Origin: Mesorhizobium prunaredense
Lineage (GTDB): Bacteria; Pseudomonadota; Alphaproteobacteria; Rhizobiales; Rhizobiaceae
Direction: 5' to 3'
DNA: 64,000 bases
NCBI RefSeq assembly: GCF_900156895.1
Contig: NZ_FTPD01000005.1
Span: 83,977 to 147,976 of the forward strand
The notes below the pieces were generated by a model that did not search any database, was not told the origin of the DNA, and was given only the letters and a program-made list of their open reading frames with translations. This document shows positions 6,899 to 16,458 of this stretch, piece after piece. Every line of letters begins with the position of its first letter. Positions within the stretch are counted from its first letter, which is position 1. The position numbers and the translations under genes are program-made.

Positions 6899-9688
6899 AT
6901 GGCAGATGGCGTCATATTCACCCTCGACGGAAAAACGGTCACAGCCGCTGACGACGAGACGATCTGGGACGTTGCAAAGCGCGAAGGCACCAGGATCCCG
7001 CATCTGTGCCATGTCGACATGCCCGGCTATCGGCCAGACGGCAATTGCCGCGCCTGCATGGTCGATGTCGAGGGCGAACGGGTGCTTGCCGCCTCCTGCA
7101 TCCGCAAGCCTACCGCCGGAATGGTGGTGAAGACGAATACCGAACGGGCTACGAAATCGCGCCAGATGGTGTTCGAGCTTCTCGCCAGCAACATGCGGCC
7201 GGCGGCCGACGGTCCGGATCAGCAGTCGATGTTCTGGCAGTGGGCTGGTTCGATGGGCATTTCCGGCGGTCGCTACAGCTCAAAATTCGCCACGGATGAT
7301 GTTCGGCCAGAATTCGACATCACGAATCCCGCCATTGCCGTCAATCTAGATTCCTGCATCACTTGCGGCGCCTGTGTCCGGGCCTGCCGCGAAGTCCAGG
7401 TCAACGATGTGCTTGGCATGGCCGAGCGCGGCAATCACTCGCTTCCCGTCTTCGACATGCACGATCCGATGGGCCTGTCGACCTGTGTCACCTGCGGTGA
7501 ATGCGTGCAGGCCTGCCCGACCGGCGCGCTCTACGAAAAGTCGCTGATGGACGACGCAGGCAAGACCCGGGTCATCCAGGAATTCGACAAGGTCGTCGAC
7601 ACGCTGTGCCCGTTCTGTGGCGTCGGTTGCCAGACCAGCGTTGCGGTCAAGGACAACAGAATAGTTCAGGTCGATGGCCGCAATGGCTATGCCAACGAGA
7701 ACCGGCTCTGCGTCAAGGGCCGCTTCGGCTTCGATTACGCGATGTCGCCCGAACGCCTGACCAAGCCACTGATCCGCCGCGACGATGCGCCGAAGTCGGG
7801 CGATGCCGATATGCGCGGCGTCGATCCGCTGACCGTGTTTCGCGAGGCTAGCTGGGAAGAAGCGCTTGCGCGCGCCGCCGGCGGGCTGAAGACAATCCTT
7901 AGGGATCATGGCGGGCAGGCGCTGGCCGGTTTCGGTTCGGCAAAAGGCTCCAACGAAGAGGCCTATCTGTTCCAGAAGCTGGTGCGCCAGGGTTTTGGCA
8001 CCAACAATGTCGACCATTGCACCCGGCTTTGCCACGCATCTTCGGTGGCGGCGCTGATGGAAGGCGTCGGTTCGGGTGCGGTTTCGGCGCCCTTCAACGA
8101 CGCGCTGAAGGCCGAATGCATCATCGTCATCGGCGCACGGCCGACCACCAACCATCCGGTCGCCGCGACCTATTTCAAGCAGGCGGCCAAGCGCGGCGCC
8201 AAGCTGATCGTCATGGACCCGCGCGGCCAGGACCTGATGCGCCATGCGTCGCATTCGCTGCGATTCAAGGCTGGCAGCGACGTGGCCATGCTGAACGCGC
8301 TGATCCACGTCATCGTCGAGGAAAAGCTCTACGACGAGCAGTATATCCAGGCCAACGCTTCCGGATTCGAGGCCCTGAAGGCCAAGGTAAAGGATTTTTC
8401 ACCCGAGGCGATGGCCGAGGTCTGCGGCGTCGAGGCGAGCGTGCTGCGCGACGTCGCCCGCACCTACGCGACCGCCGAGCGGTCGATCATCTTTTGGGGC
8501 ATGGGCATTTCCCAGCACACACACGGAACCGATAATGCGCGCTGCCTTATCGCTCTGGCGCTGATCACCGGACATGTCGGCCGGCCGGGAACAGGCCTGC
8601 ACCCATTGCGCGGCCAGAACAACGTGCAGGGCGCATCCGATGCCGGGCTCATCCCGATGTATTTCCCCGACTATAAATCGGTCGAGAACATCGACATCCG
8701 CGGCGCATACGAGAACTTCTGGGGCCAGACGCTGGACCCGAAACGGGGCCTGACGGTCGTCGAAATCATCGACGCCATCCATGAAGGCGAAATCATGGGC
8801 ATGTACATAATGGGCGAGAACCCGGCCATGTCAGATCCGGACCAAACCCATGCCCGGCAAGCACTGGCCATGCTCGACCATCTCGTGGTGCAGGACATTT
8901 TCCTGACCGAGACCGCCTGGCACGCCGATGTCGTGCTGCCGGCCTCCGCCCACGCTGAAAAGCTCGGCACCTATACCAACACCAACCGGCAAGTGCAGAT
9001 CGGCCGGCCGGCGCTCGACATGCCGGGCGAAGCCCGCCAGGATTGGGAACTGATTGTCGATCTCGCTCGTCGCATCGGCCTCGACTGGAACTATAACCAT
9101 GTCTCCGAGGTCTATGCGGAAATGGCGGCCGTGATGCCGTCCTTGAAGCATATCTCCTGGGACCGCATCGAGCGCGAAGGTTCGGTGATCTATCCGGCCG
9201 ACGGTCCGGACAAGCCCGGCAACGAGATCATCTTCTCGTCCGGATTCCCGACCGCGGACGGACGCGGCCGCATCGTGCCGGCCGATTTGCTACCGCCTGA
9301 CGAAGTGCCCGATGAAGAGTTTCCACTGGTGCTCACCACCGGCCGTCTGCTTGAGCATTGGCACACCGGCTCCATGACCCGCCGGGCGGGCGTGCTGGAC
9401 GCGATCGAGCCACAAGGCATTGCTGCGATGAACCCTTATGAGATCAAGCGGCACGGCCTACGCCAAGGGGATATGATTGCGGTCGAGACGCGGCGCGGGA
9501 CGGTAGACGCCATCCTCCGCGCCGACCGGGAGGTCGCCGACGGCACGGTGTTCATGCCGTTCTGCTTCAACGAAAGTCCGGCCAACATGCTCACCAATCC
9601 GATGCTGGACCCCTACGGCAAGATCCCGGAGTTCAAATACTGCGCCGCGCGAATTGCGCCGGCGGCGAAGGCCGAAGCTGCCGAATAA
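6899..9688 (+). CDS. fdsA: NAD-dependent formate dehydrogenase alpha subunit (molybdenum, Fe-S)
   Basis: A 929-residue catalytic subunit that oxidises formate to CO2. The N-terminus is a NuoG-like [2Fe-2S] domain (CHVDMPGYRPDGNCRAC), then come two ferredoxin-type clusters (CITCGACVRAC and CVTCGECVQAC), a further cluster motif (CPFCGVGCQ), and the bis-MGD domains. In NVDHCTRLCHASS the second cysteine aligns with the Mo ligand (selenocysteine in E. coli FdhF). LTTGRLLEHWHTGSMTRR lies in the C-terminal cofactor-binding domain. An in-frame ATG at 6887 would overlap fdsGB, but the ATG at 6899 has a better-spaced AGGGATGA. With fdsGB it would form a soluble cytoplasmic NAD-linked enzyme, fed by the cofactor genes upstream. 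Confidence 0.93.
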   Translation: MADGVIFTLDGKTVTAADDETIWDVAKREGTRIPHLCHVDMPGYRPDGNCRACMVDVEGERVLAASCIRKPTAGMVVKTNTERATKSRQMVFELLASNMRPAADGPDQQSMFWQWAGSMGISGGRYSSKFATDDVRPEFDITNPAIAVNLDSCITCGACVRACREVQVNDVLGMAERGNHSLPVFDMHDPMGLSTCVTCGECVQACPTGALYEKSLMDDAGKTRVIQEFDKVVDTLCPFCGVGCQTSVAVKDNRIVQVDGRNGYANENRLCVKGRFGFDYAMSPERLTKPLIRRDDAPKSGDADMRGVDPLTVFREASWEEALARAAGGLKTILRDHGGQALAGFGSAKGSNEEAYLFQKLVRQGFGTNNVDHCTRLCHASSVAALMEGVGSGAVSAPFNDALKAECIIVIGARPTTNHPVAATYFKQAAKRGAKLIVMDPRGQDLMRHASHSLRFKAGSDVAMLNALIHVIVEEKLYDEQYIQANASGFEALKAKVKDFSPEAMAEVCGVEASVLRDVARTYATAERSIIFWGMGISQHTHGTDNARCLIALALITGHVGRPGTGLHPLRGQNNVQGASDAGLIPMYFPDYKSVENIDIRGAYENFWGQTLDPKRGLTVVEIIDAIHEGEIMGMYIMGENPAMSDPDQTHARQALAMLDHLVVQDIFLTETAWHADVVLPASAHAEKLGTYTNTNRQVQIGRPALDMPGEARQDWELIVDLARRIGLDWNYNHVSEVYAEMAAVMPSLKHISWDRIEREGSVIYPADGPDKPGNEIIFSSGFPTADGRGRIVPADLLPPDEVPDEEFPLVLTTGRLLEHWHTGSMTRRAGVLDAIEPQGIAAMNPYEIKRHGLRQGDMIAVETRRGTVDAILRADREVADGTVFMPFCFNESPANMLTNPMLDPYGKIPEFKYCAARIAPAAKAEAAE

Positions 9689-9749
9689 ACCAGTACGGCG
9701 CAATCTGCGAACGGTTGCCTGCTGCCGCCCGCCACAGGTAATCCATGCG

Positions 9750-10499
9750 CTAACTGGGGTCCTCCAAGCGGTTTGTTTTGCGCCACTCCTCGTACTCACC
9801 GCGGGCATCGTCATGCAGCGGATAGTAGCGTTGCAGCGGCCCGCCCTCCATTAGCTTCACTCGCGAGAACTCCTCCCAATCGTGATGCTTCTGCGATTCT
9901 TCGATCACCTTTGCGGCCATTGCGACGGGAAGCACCACCACCCCGTCGTCGTCGGCGACGATGATGTCGCCGGGGATCACCGTGACACCGCCGCAGGCAA
10001 TCGGAACGTTGACGGCATTGGGATAGATGCTGGTCTGCACATGATAATTCGGCGTCCAGCCGCGCAGCCATAGAGGCAGATCGAGCTTTTCAACATTGGG
10101 CCGGTCGCGCATGCATCCATCGATGACGATGCCGGCGCCGCCCCTGCCTTTGAAATACGTCGACATCATATCGCCGAAGACGCCCGAGCTCATGTCGCCG
10201 CGCGCGTCGACCACGACCACATCGCCCTCCTGTGCGTGATAAAGCACGTGCCGATGCAGCTGCGTCTCTGGATCGGCATATTCTCCCTCGGTGAAGAGGT
10301 CCGGCCGCTGTGGCATGAACTGCAGCGTCAGCGCCGGCCCGACGATCGACTTGCCGTGGTTCTGCGCCACCGGTCCCACCATGTGCGGATTGCGAAAACC
10401 CATGTGGCCAAGCGTGCCGGCGACCGTCGCGGCGCCGATCTCCCTCAGCGTGTCGATCAGGTCCTTTGGCGGCCGCGTGATGTCGGGAGCATGTGTCAT
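9750..10499 (-). CDS. RraA-family protein, probable aldolase/decarboxylase of sugar-acid breakdown
   Basis: The 249-residue product has the RraA fold signatures: VVVDARGDMSSGVFGDMMSTY followed by GAGIVIDGCMRD (Gly-rich loop, Arg and Asp of the active site), then VIPGDIIVADDDGVVVLP. Family members include the RNase E inhibitor RraA and class II HMG/CHA-type pyruvate aldolases. Proteins with long C-terminal tails like this one are usually metabolic enzymes. It is the last gene of the transporter operon, 23 bp after an enolase-superfamily dehydratase, so cleavage of a 2-keto-3-deoxy or related acid is plausible. The substrate cannot be read from the sequence. Confidence 0.75.
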   Translation of the reverse strand: MTHAPDITRPPKDLIDTLREIGAATVAGTLGHMGFRNPHMVGPVAQNHGKSIVGPALTLQFMPQRPDLFTEGEYADPETQLHRHVLYHAQEGDVVVVDARGDMSSGVFGDMMSTYFKGRGGAGIVIDGCMRDRPNVEKLDLPLWLRGWTPNYHVQTSIYPNAVNVPIACGGVTVIPGDIIVADDDGVVVLPVAMAAKVIEESQKHHDWEEFSRVKLMEGGPLQRYYPLHDDARGEYEEWRKTNRLEDPS

Positions 10500-10522
10500 G
10501 GTGGACTCCGGTTGAAAGGCAA

Positions 10523-11686
10523 TTACCAGTTCGTAACAGAACCGTCGCGGCGCTTAAGGTGAGGCGCTTCCCAAAAACGAAAGGTCGCCGCCTGGATCGC
10601 CTCCTCGTTGACCTCGACGCCGAGCCCCGGCAGATCGCCGACCGGATAGTCGGTCCCGTCGAGCCGTGGTTGCACGGGAAAAAAGTCGGAATTGTCGAAG
10701 CCCAGCTTTGTTTCGGGTTCCCTGGTTTCGAGCCAGGCGAAGTTGGGTACCGCGGCGGCGAGATGCACGGTCGCGGCCGTGCACACCGGACCAAGGGGAT
10801 TGTGCGGCATCAGGTCCACATAGTGAGCCTCGCTCCAGCCAGCGACTTTCATCGCCTCGGTAAGCCCGCCGACATTGCAAACATCGAGCCGGTTGAACTG
10901 ATGAATGCCACGCTCGATGTAGGGCAGGAACTGCCACTTGCTGGAAAATTCCTCGCCGATGGCAAAGGGGATGTCGGTCATCGTACGCAGCGATTCGTAG
11001 GCCTCCGGTGTCTCGTCCCGTATCGGCTCCTCGAGGAAATCAAGCACGCCGCGGCCGAGCTTGTTGCAGAAGCTCGCCGCCTCGGCCACCGACAGCCGAT
11101 GATGATAGTCGATGCCGAGGACGACGTCGTCGCCCAGCGCCTCGCGCGCCCGGTTAAGGATACTGGCGGTAGCGCCGATCGACTCGCGCGGCTCGAAGAT
11201 GTCGCTGCTGTTTTGCCCGGCGGGGAAGAAGCGGATCGCCTGCCACCCCTGTGCGCGTAGCTCGCGGGCTCGTTCGATGGCAGCGTCACCTTCGGCCTCG
11301 TCTCCGGTCGAGGCGAAGGTGGGGATGCGGCAGCGCTGCTTGCCGCCTAGCAGCTCGTAGACCGGCACTCCCAGCGCCTTGCCCTTGATGTCGTGAAGGG
11401 CGATGTCGATGGCGGAAATCGCCGCCTGCAGAACACGTCCGCCTTCGAAGTACTGGCTGCGATAAACTTCCTGCCAGATCCGGCCGATCTGCATCGGGTC
11501 GCGGCCGACGAGAAACTCGCGATAGTGCTCGACCGCGCCGGCCACCGCTTTCTCGCGACCGCTCAAGCCGCTCTCGCCCCAGCCGAAGATGCCCTGGTCG
11601 GTCTCGACCTTGACGAGCATCTGGTTGCGCGTTCCTACCCACACCGGATAGGGCTTGATCGCGGTGATCTTAAGCTTCGTAGTCAT
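10523..11686 (-). CDS. Enolase-superfamily (mandelate racemase/muconate lactonizing) sugar-acid dehydratase, copy 1
   Basis: A 387-residue member of the mandelate racemase subgroup, resembling galactonate dehydratase. Metal ligands fit D in GIDYHHR, E in LEEPI and E in IGEEF. The general acid/base His lies in LMPHNPLGP, a sequence typical of D-galactonate dehydratase-like proteins. The start is the ATG of MTTKLKITA; the frame stays open upstream through the ATPase 3' end, but that stretch has no family similarity. It is transcribed after the ABC transporter ATPase and before the RraA-like gene. A sugar-acid dehydratase role fits; the exact acid is unknown. Confidence 0.85.
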   Translation of the reverse strand: MTTKLKITAIKPYPVWVGTRNQMLVKVETDQGIFGWGESGLSGREKAVAGAVEHYREFLVGRDPMQIGRIWQEVYRSQYFEGGRVLQAAISAIDIALHDIKGKALGVPVYELLGGKQRCRIPTFASTGDEAEGDAAIERARELRAQGWQAIRFFPAGQNSSDIFEPRESIGATASILNRAREALGDDVVLGIDYHHRLSVAEAASFCNKLGRGVLDFLEEPIRDETPEAYESLRTMTDIPFAIGEEFSSKWQFLPYIERGIHQFNRLDVCNVGGLTEAMKVAGWSEAHYVDLMPHNPLGPVCTAATVHLAAAVPNFAWLETREPETKLGFDNSDFFPVQPRLDGTDYPVGDLPGLGVEVNEEAIQAATFRFWEAPHLKRRDGSVTNW

Positions 11687-11710
11687 CCACGCCAGGTTCC
11701 AAACGCATCC

Positions 11711-11744
11711 GCCCTGTCTCAGTTGGCGCCCTGTCTCAGTTGGC
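11711..11744. repeat. Perfect 17-bp tandem duplication at the end of the ATPase gene
   Basis: GCCCTGTCTCAGTTGGC occurs twice head to tail (11711-11727 and 11728-11744). The second copy spans the ATPase stop codon, so the gene's last codons and stop have been duplicated just downstream. It looks like a replication-slippage event and leaves the coding sequence intact. Confidence 0.9.
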
Positions 11745-12833
11745 CGTGAGGGCCATTTCGGTTTCGCCGTCGAACAGATGCATCCGCTCCTGGTCGAACT
11801 CGAGCCAGATCTGTTCATCGGGCGCGACGGCAATGTTCGGCGGCACGCTGATGTTGACGATGGCGCCGGACAGGAACGCCTGCACGAAGGTGACGTCTCC
11901 GGTCGGCTCCACCGTGTAGGCCTTGGCCGGAATGGCACCGGGGACCGCGCTGTTGCGCAGCTTGATCGTCGAGTGACGTGCGCCAAGCACGACTTTCCTG
12001 GTCGTTGCCCTTGCGACCTTCCGGGCGTTGCGCGGCGAGAGCTCAAAGCTCCAGCCCTCCGCGCTGCTCAACACAGCGTTGCCGTTTGCCGTCGATGCCT
12101 GCAGCGGAATAAGGCTCATCGCCGGGCTGCCGATGAAGCTGGCTACGAACATGTTGACGGGATGGGCAAAGACCTGCGCCGGTGAATCGTATTGCTGCAG
12201 GTAGCCGCCGTTCATCACCGCCATCTTGTCGGCCATGGTCACGGCTTCGAGCTGGTCGTGCGTCACATAGATGATCGTCGCCTTGAGGTCCTGGTGGAAG
12301 CGCTTGATCTCAGACCGCATCTGCACGCGCAGTTTGGCGTCGAGGTTAGAGAGCGGCTCGTCCATCAGGAACACGGCGGGGTCGCGGACAAGCGCACGGC
12401 CGAGGGCCACCCGCTGCTGCTGCCCGCCCGAAAGTTCGCGCGGCTTGCGCTCGAGCAGGTGCGTCATGTCGAGCACTCGCGCCGCTTCCTTGACCTTCTT
12501 GTCGATCTCGTCCCTGGGCAGTTTGCGCATCTGCAGCGGGAACGCCAGGTTCTTGTAAACCGATTTCTGCGGATAGAGCGCGTAGTTCTGGAACACCATG
12601 GCGATGTCCCGGTCCTTGGGGTCGAGGTCGTTGACCACCCGGTCGCCGATGACGATGTCGCCCGATGTGATCGGGACCAGCCCCGCGACGAGATTGAGCG
12701 TGGTTGTCTTGCCGCAGCCTGAAGGGCCGACGAGCGCAACGAACTCGCCGTCATTGACCGTCAGCGACACGTCGTTGACAGCTTTGAAGCTGCCATAGGA
12801 CTTGACGAGATCTTTGAGGACCACGTGGGCCAT
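11736..12833 (-). CDS. CUT1-type sugar ABC transporter ATPase (MalK/UgpC-like)
   Basis: A 365-residue ATP-binding subunit with Walker [11 protein letters not shown]-loop [10 protein letters not shown], signature [16 protein letters not shown], Walker [17 protein letters not shown] and the switch histidine in YVTHDQLEA. The ~130-residue C-terminal extension is the OB-fold domain of MalK-like ATPases. The start at MAHVVLKDL has GGGAG six bases upstream. It follows the two permease genes directly and would power import of a carbohydrate or polyol. The neighbouring dehydratases suggest that the cargo is a sugar acid or its precursor. Confidence 0.92.
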   Translation of the reverse strand: MAHVVLKDLVKSYGSFKAVNDVSLTVNDGEFVALVGPSGCGKTTTLNLVAGLVPITSGDIVIGDRVVNDLDPKDRDIAMVFQNYALYPQKSVYKNLAFPLQMRKLPRDEIDKKVKEAARVLDMTHLLERKPRELSGGQQQRVALGRALVRDPAVFLMDEPLSNLDAKLRVQMRSEIKRFHQDLKATIIYVTHDQLEAVTMADKMAVMNGGYLQQYDSPAQVFAHPVNMFVASFIGSPAMSLIPLQASTANGNAVLSSAEGWSFELSPRNARKVARATTRKVVLGARHSTIKLRNSAVPGAIPAKAYTVEPTGDVTFVQAFLSGAIVNISVPPNIAVAPDEQIWLEFDQERMHLFDGETEMALTAN

Positions 12834-12843
12834 CGGCAACTCC

Positions 12844-13734
12844 CTAGTGCTTGACCGCGCCTTCTGTAAGGGCGCGTACGAAGTATCGTTGCAGGACGAG
12901 GAACAGCACCACGACGGGCACGCTCATCATGAAGCTGGCCGCCATCAGGCCCGGAAAGTCCGTCGTATTTTCCGAGAAGAAGCGCTGGATGCCGACCGGC
13001 AGTGTCAACTGGTCGTTCTTGGTGAGGAAGGTGTAGGCGTAGATGTACTCGTTCCACGCGCCGATGAACGAATAGATCGCGGTGGCGATGATCCCCGGCG
13101 TCGAGAGCGGCATCACAATCAAGATGAAGGCCTGGAACCGCGTTGCCCCATCGATGCGCGCCGCCTGCTCGAGCTGCACCGGAATGTTGTCGTAAAAGCC
13201 CTTGAGCAACCAGATCGCCAGCGGCAGGCCGAAGGTGAGATAGGTGAGAATCAGCGAGCCATGCGTGTTCATCAACCCGAGCAGGCGCATCAGGATGAAC
13301 AGCGGCACGAGAAAGATCACCGCCGGGAACATGTTGCGCAGCAGCACGGCAAAGAACAGGAAGTTCCGGCCGGGGAAGCTGAAGCGCGAAAACGCGTAGG
13401 CGGCAGGGACGGCGACGATCACCGAGAGGATTGTCGTGACGGTCGACACAAAAAGGCTGTTCCAGAAGAAGCGGAGGAAGTCCTGGCCGACGCTGTTCTG
13501 GGGATCGAGAAGCTTCTCGTAGCTGGCGAGGGTAGGTTCGTCCGGCCACCATTGCGGCGGGAATTGCAACGCCGCGAACCCGGACTTGATCGAGGTGATC
13601 AGCATCCAGATCATCGGCACCGCGGTGTAAAGCAGCATGAACGCGAGGAAGATGCGCCCGGTCCACCGCCATCCGTCGACGCGCATCCGGCGACGGCTCA
13701 GGCTTCGCGGAGCTGTCTCGGCAGTCGTGCTCAT
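12844..13734 (-). CDS. CUT1-type ABC transporter inner-membrane permease (MalG-like)
   Basis: A 296-residue hydrophobic protein with about six transmembrane segments. The EAA-type loop that contacts the ATPase is [19 protein letters not shown], and the C-terminal region ([19 protein letters not shown]) ends in the usual short tail ALTEGAVKH. The gene start overlaps the end of the preceding permease by four bases (ATGA arrangement), so the two subunits are translationally coupled. Partner permease, ATPase and binding protein are all in this operon. Confidence 0.92.
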   Translation of the reverse strand: MSTTAETAPRSLSRRRMRVDGWRWTGRIFLAFMLLYTAVPMIWMLITSIKSGFAALQFPPQWWPDEPTLASYEKLLDPQNSVGQDFLRFFWNSLFVSTVTTILSVIVAVPAAYAFSRFSFPGRNFLFFAVLLRNMFPAVIFLVPLFILMRLLGLMNTHGSLILTYLTFGLPLAIWLLKGFYDNIPVQLEQAARIDGATRFQAFILIVMPLSTPGIIATAIYSFIGAWNEYIYAYTFLTKNDQLTLPVGIQRFFSENTTDFPGLMAASFMMSVPVVVLFLVLQRYFVRALTEGAVKH

Positions 13735-14705
13735 GCGCTCCCCTCTTGCCGCTCGTTGCCGCTTAGCGCACGGACGTAGAAGTAGCCGAGCGTCATCAGG
13801 GTGAGGAACAGGAGCACCGAATAGGCAGATGCCACGCCCCAGCGCTGCCGGCCGAAGGCGAGCTCATAAATGTGGGTGATCCAGATATGCGATGCGTTGG
13901 AGGGCCCGCCGCCGGTCATGATCCAGGGGATGATGAAGGAATTGAAGTTGGCCACCGCGAGCAGCAGGATCGTCACCGTCGAGACGTTGCGCAAGTGCGG
14001 GAAGGTGACGTGCCAGAAGCGCTGCCAGGCGCTGGCGCCGTCGACCTGCGCGGCGCGCAGCAACTGCTCAGGCACGGTCTGCAGGCCGGCCATCATCATG
14101 ATCATGGCAAACGGAAACTCGCGCCAGATATTGACGACGATCAGGGAAGGCAGAACCGTGTTGACGCTGTCGATGAAATTCGGCGGTCGGTCGGCCAATC
14201 CGAGGCCGACCAGCACCGCACCGATGATCCCGAAGTCCGAATGATAGATCCACTTCCAGATATAGGAGGCGGCGACCGCGCTGATGACCCAGGGAATGAT
14301 CAGGATTGCGCGCAGCACACCGCGGCCGACAAACTCGCGGTGGAGCGCCAGCGCGGTGGCAAACCCCAGCACAAAGGCAATCAACGTGGAGCCCAGCGTC
14401 CAGATCAGAGTGTTCCAGGTGACTCTCCAGAACACCTCGCTGGTGAGGATGGTCGTGTAGTTGTCGAAGCCGATGAAGGTCTTGTCGCGAAGTTGCAGGC
14501 CAGGCGGCGTCTTGAAGAACGACAGCTCGATCGTGTAGTAGATCGGGTAGGCGATGACGACGAGCATCACGGCGATCGCAGGGAGCACGTACGCGTAGTC
14601 AGCGCGATGCTCCCATATCTCGCGTAGCACGCCGGACCTGCCGGATTGCACTCTTTGGCGAGCCTCGGCCTTGCCGGTCACGATCGTCACTGTGGCGCGC
14701 CCCAT
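13731..14705 (-). CDS. CUT1-type ABC transporter inner-membrane permease (MalF-like)
   Basis: A 324-residue permease with several membrane segments, starting with the hydrophobic stretch YVLPAIAVMLVVIAYPIYY. The ATPase-coupling loop reads LRAAQVDGASAWQRFWHVTFP. The start is placed at the ATG of MGRATVTIV; a TTG at 14735 is also in frame but would lie in the 5' arm of a stem-loop. No strong ribosome site is visible, only a purine run AGAAGAA. It pairs with the downstream MalG-like permease. Confidence 0.9.
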   Translation of the reverse strand: MGRATVTIVTGKAEARQRVQSGRSGVLREIWEHRADYAYVLPAIAVMLVVIAYPIYYTIELSFFKTPPGLQLRDKTFIGFDNYTTILTSEVFWRVTWNTLIWTLGSTLIAFVLGFATALALHREFVGRGVLRAILIIPWVISAVAASYIWKWIYHSDFGIIGAVLVGLGLADRPPNFIDSVNTVLPSLIVVNIWREFPFAMIMMMAGLQTVPEQLLRAAQVDGASAWQRFWHVTFPHLRNVSTVTILLLAVANFNSFIIPWIMTGGGPSNASHIWITHIYELAFGRQRWGVASAYSVLLFLTLMTLGYFYVRALSGNERQEGSA

Positions 14706-14734
14706 TTCTTCTGAACGAACCGGGTTTCCGACCA

Positions 14735-14761
14735 ACCGGCTGCACTGTCAGTGCAGCCGGT
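14735..14761 (-). terminator. Stem-loop between binding-protein and permease genes
   Basis: Perfect 11-bp inverted repeat ACCGGCTGCAC / GTGCAGCCGGT with a five-base loop, 10 bp after the stop of the binding-protein gene. No U-run follows, so it is more likely an mRNA-stabilising or partial termination structure than a strong terminator. Comparable hairpins follow the other three binding-protein genes in this window. Confidence 0.7.
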
Positions 14762-14771
14762 CAGGCTTGGA

Positions 14772-16247
14772 CTAGAGTCCGCCCATCAGGTCTCTTACCC
14801 TCTTGGCCGCGTCGTCCGCTGCCTCGTCGACAGGCATCGCTCCGGTCAGGGCATTCTGCAGCATGTCCGGGACGATGATGTTCATGATCTCCGGAGCCTG
14901 CGGCAGCGCTGGGAACGGGATGCCATATGGCAGCATCGAGGTCGTCACATCGAGGAACTTGATGTTGTCCAGACGTTCCTTCATCCATTTGGTCTTGAAG
15001 CCGTTAAGGTTGCCCGGGTTCGAGCCGGCATAGGCCATCTTCAGCGACCATTCAGGGCTCGTCCACATGCAGATGATAGCCTTTGCGGCCGGCTCGTCGA
15101 CCTTGCCGCCCTCGACATATTCGGGCTTCAGGATGTGAATGTTCGAGCCGCCGAACACGACTGCGCGCTTGCCGTCGGGGCCAGTCGGAATCAGGCCGTA
15201 GCGCATGTTGTCGATGACGGTCTGCGCCTTATCCTTGTCGGCGCCCGTCGCTTTCTTCTGCAGGTCGAGCATGACGTCGTAGTCGGACGGGTGCGAGATC
15301 ATCATGCCAAGCTGGCCGGCAAGGAACAGGGGCTGGTTATCGGCCTGCTGGTTGGTGAGCGCCGAAACCGGAACCGACTTGTCGCGAACATACATGTCGT
15401 ACGAGGCTTGCAGGGCGGCCTTGCTCTGCGGGCTATCGAGCTTGACCTCCTCATAGGTCGGGTTCGCGGTGGCTTCGTCGAAGACGCCGCCGCCATAGGC
15501 CCACAGCTGCGGCATGAAGCGGTACGGCGTATTGCCGGCATTCTTGCGAGCCACGAGGCCGTAGCCGGCAATGCCGAGCTTGTCGTGGATCTGCTTGGAA
15601 TACTTGACGACGTCGTCCCAGGTTGCCGGAGCCTTGTCCGGATCGAGGCCCGCACGCTTGAAGATGTCGGCGTTCCAGATGAACGCCATCGTCTCGTTGT
15701 TGGTTGGAATGCCGTAGGTCACTCCCTCCCAGGTCACGGCCTTCATGGCGCCGGGCCAGAAGTCCTCGGTGGAATACCCGACATCCTCGGGTTTGAGCGG
15801 CTCCAGGTAGCCTTTTGAGGCGAACTCGGTACCACCCAGGATTTGCAGGCGGACCGCCATCGGCGCGGCATTGCCCAGGAGCGCCGTGCGGAACTTGTCA
15901 AGAAGGTCGTTATAGGTGAGGGCTTGTTCCTCGAGCTGGATGTTCGGATAGGTCTTGCGGAAGGTCTCGAAGAAATCCTTGTAGTACTGGCGCAAAAGGT
16001 CAGGGTCGCCCTCGAACACGCCCTGATACCAGAAAGTCAGTCGCCCCTTGTAGTCGAGCGGGGTGACCTTGGCGCAATCGGCCGCGGTGTCAAAATCCTG
16101 TGTGCCCGCAATGGAGCGCACATATTCCGGCGACCACTTGCTGAGGTCGACGGGCGCTCCGAGCGCCGATGTGGACATCAGCGATGCCATCAAAGCAGTG
16201 GCGACAGTGCCGCGCAGGACCGCACTGCCGAGCGTAATCCTCGTCAT
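14772..16247 (-). CDS. Extracellular sugar-binding protein of the CUT1-type ABC transporter
   Basis: A 491-residue periplasmic binding protein (family 1 solute-binding fold). The N-terminus is a signal peptide with a hydrophobic core (about residues 8-30) and probable cleavage after SALGA. The mature region has typical features such as GRLTFWYQG, YGIPTNNETMAFIWNADIFKRAG and a hinge region around AGYGLVARKNAGNTPYRF. It is the first gene of the leftward operon and starts 211 bp from the divergent GntR-type regulator. The ligand is likely a carbohydrate or sugar acid; the sequence alone does not say which. Confidence 0.9.
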   Translation of the reverse strand: MTRITLGSAVLRGTVATALMASLMSTSALGAPVDLSKWSPEYVRSIAGTQDFDTAADCAKVTPLDYKGRLTFWYQGVFEGDPDLLRQYYKDFFETFRKTYPNIQLEEQALTYNDLLDKFRTALLGNAAPMAVRLQILGGTEFASKGYLEPLKPEDVGYSTEDFWPGAMKAVTWEGVTYGIPTNNETMAFIWNADIFKRAGLDPDKAPATWDDVVKYSKQIHDKLGIAGYGLVARKNAGNTPYRFMPQLWAYGGGVFDEATANPTYEEVKLDSPQSKAALQASYDMYVRDKSVPVSALTNQQADNQPLFLAGQLGMMISHPSDYDVMLDLQKKATGADKDKAQTVIDNMRYGLIPTGPDGKRAVVFGGSNIHILKPEYVEGGKVDEPAAKAIICMWTSPEWSLKMAYAGSNPGNLNGFKTKWMKERLDNIKFLDVTTSMLPYGIPFPALPQAPEIMNIIVPDMLQNALTGAMPVDEAADDAAKRVRDLMGGL

Positions 16248-16458
16248 AGGTATCCTCCCTGGTTCTCCATGCCGCCCTGCGCCGAGGCAAAGCGGTCTAG
16301 CTCGTTCGACCGCGGGACGCCTTCTGTTCTATGTATCCCTTCGATCATTTTGTACGTTTTCAGATCATGGATTGCCTGTCAACGCGCTGGATCGTACATT
16401 GTTTGTGAAAACCGTGTGTGATATCGGGCAGGGTATGTATTGATCAGGGGAGCCGGCC
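16248..16458. promoter_or_regulatory. Divergent promoter region between transporter operon and GntR regulator
   Basis: This 211-bp gap must hold the promoters for both directions. It is more AT-rich than its surroundings. TGTACG (16351-16356) and its complement CGTACA (16393-16398) face each other 42 bp apart, and GTTTTCA / TGAAAAC are likewise inverted around them. These could be operator half-sites for the FCD/GntR regulator. The inverted repeats are visible; their role is a guess. Confidence 0.3.

Noticed and set aside
10523-12046. Longer N-terminus for the enolase-superfamily copy 1 gene (start at 12046)
   Set aside because: The extra ~120 codons run antisense-free but out of phase through the ATPase gene and lack family similarity; the ATG at 11686 gives a normal-length enzyme.
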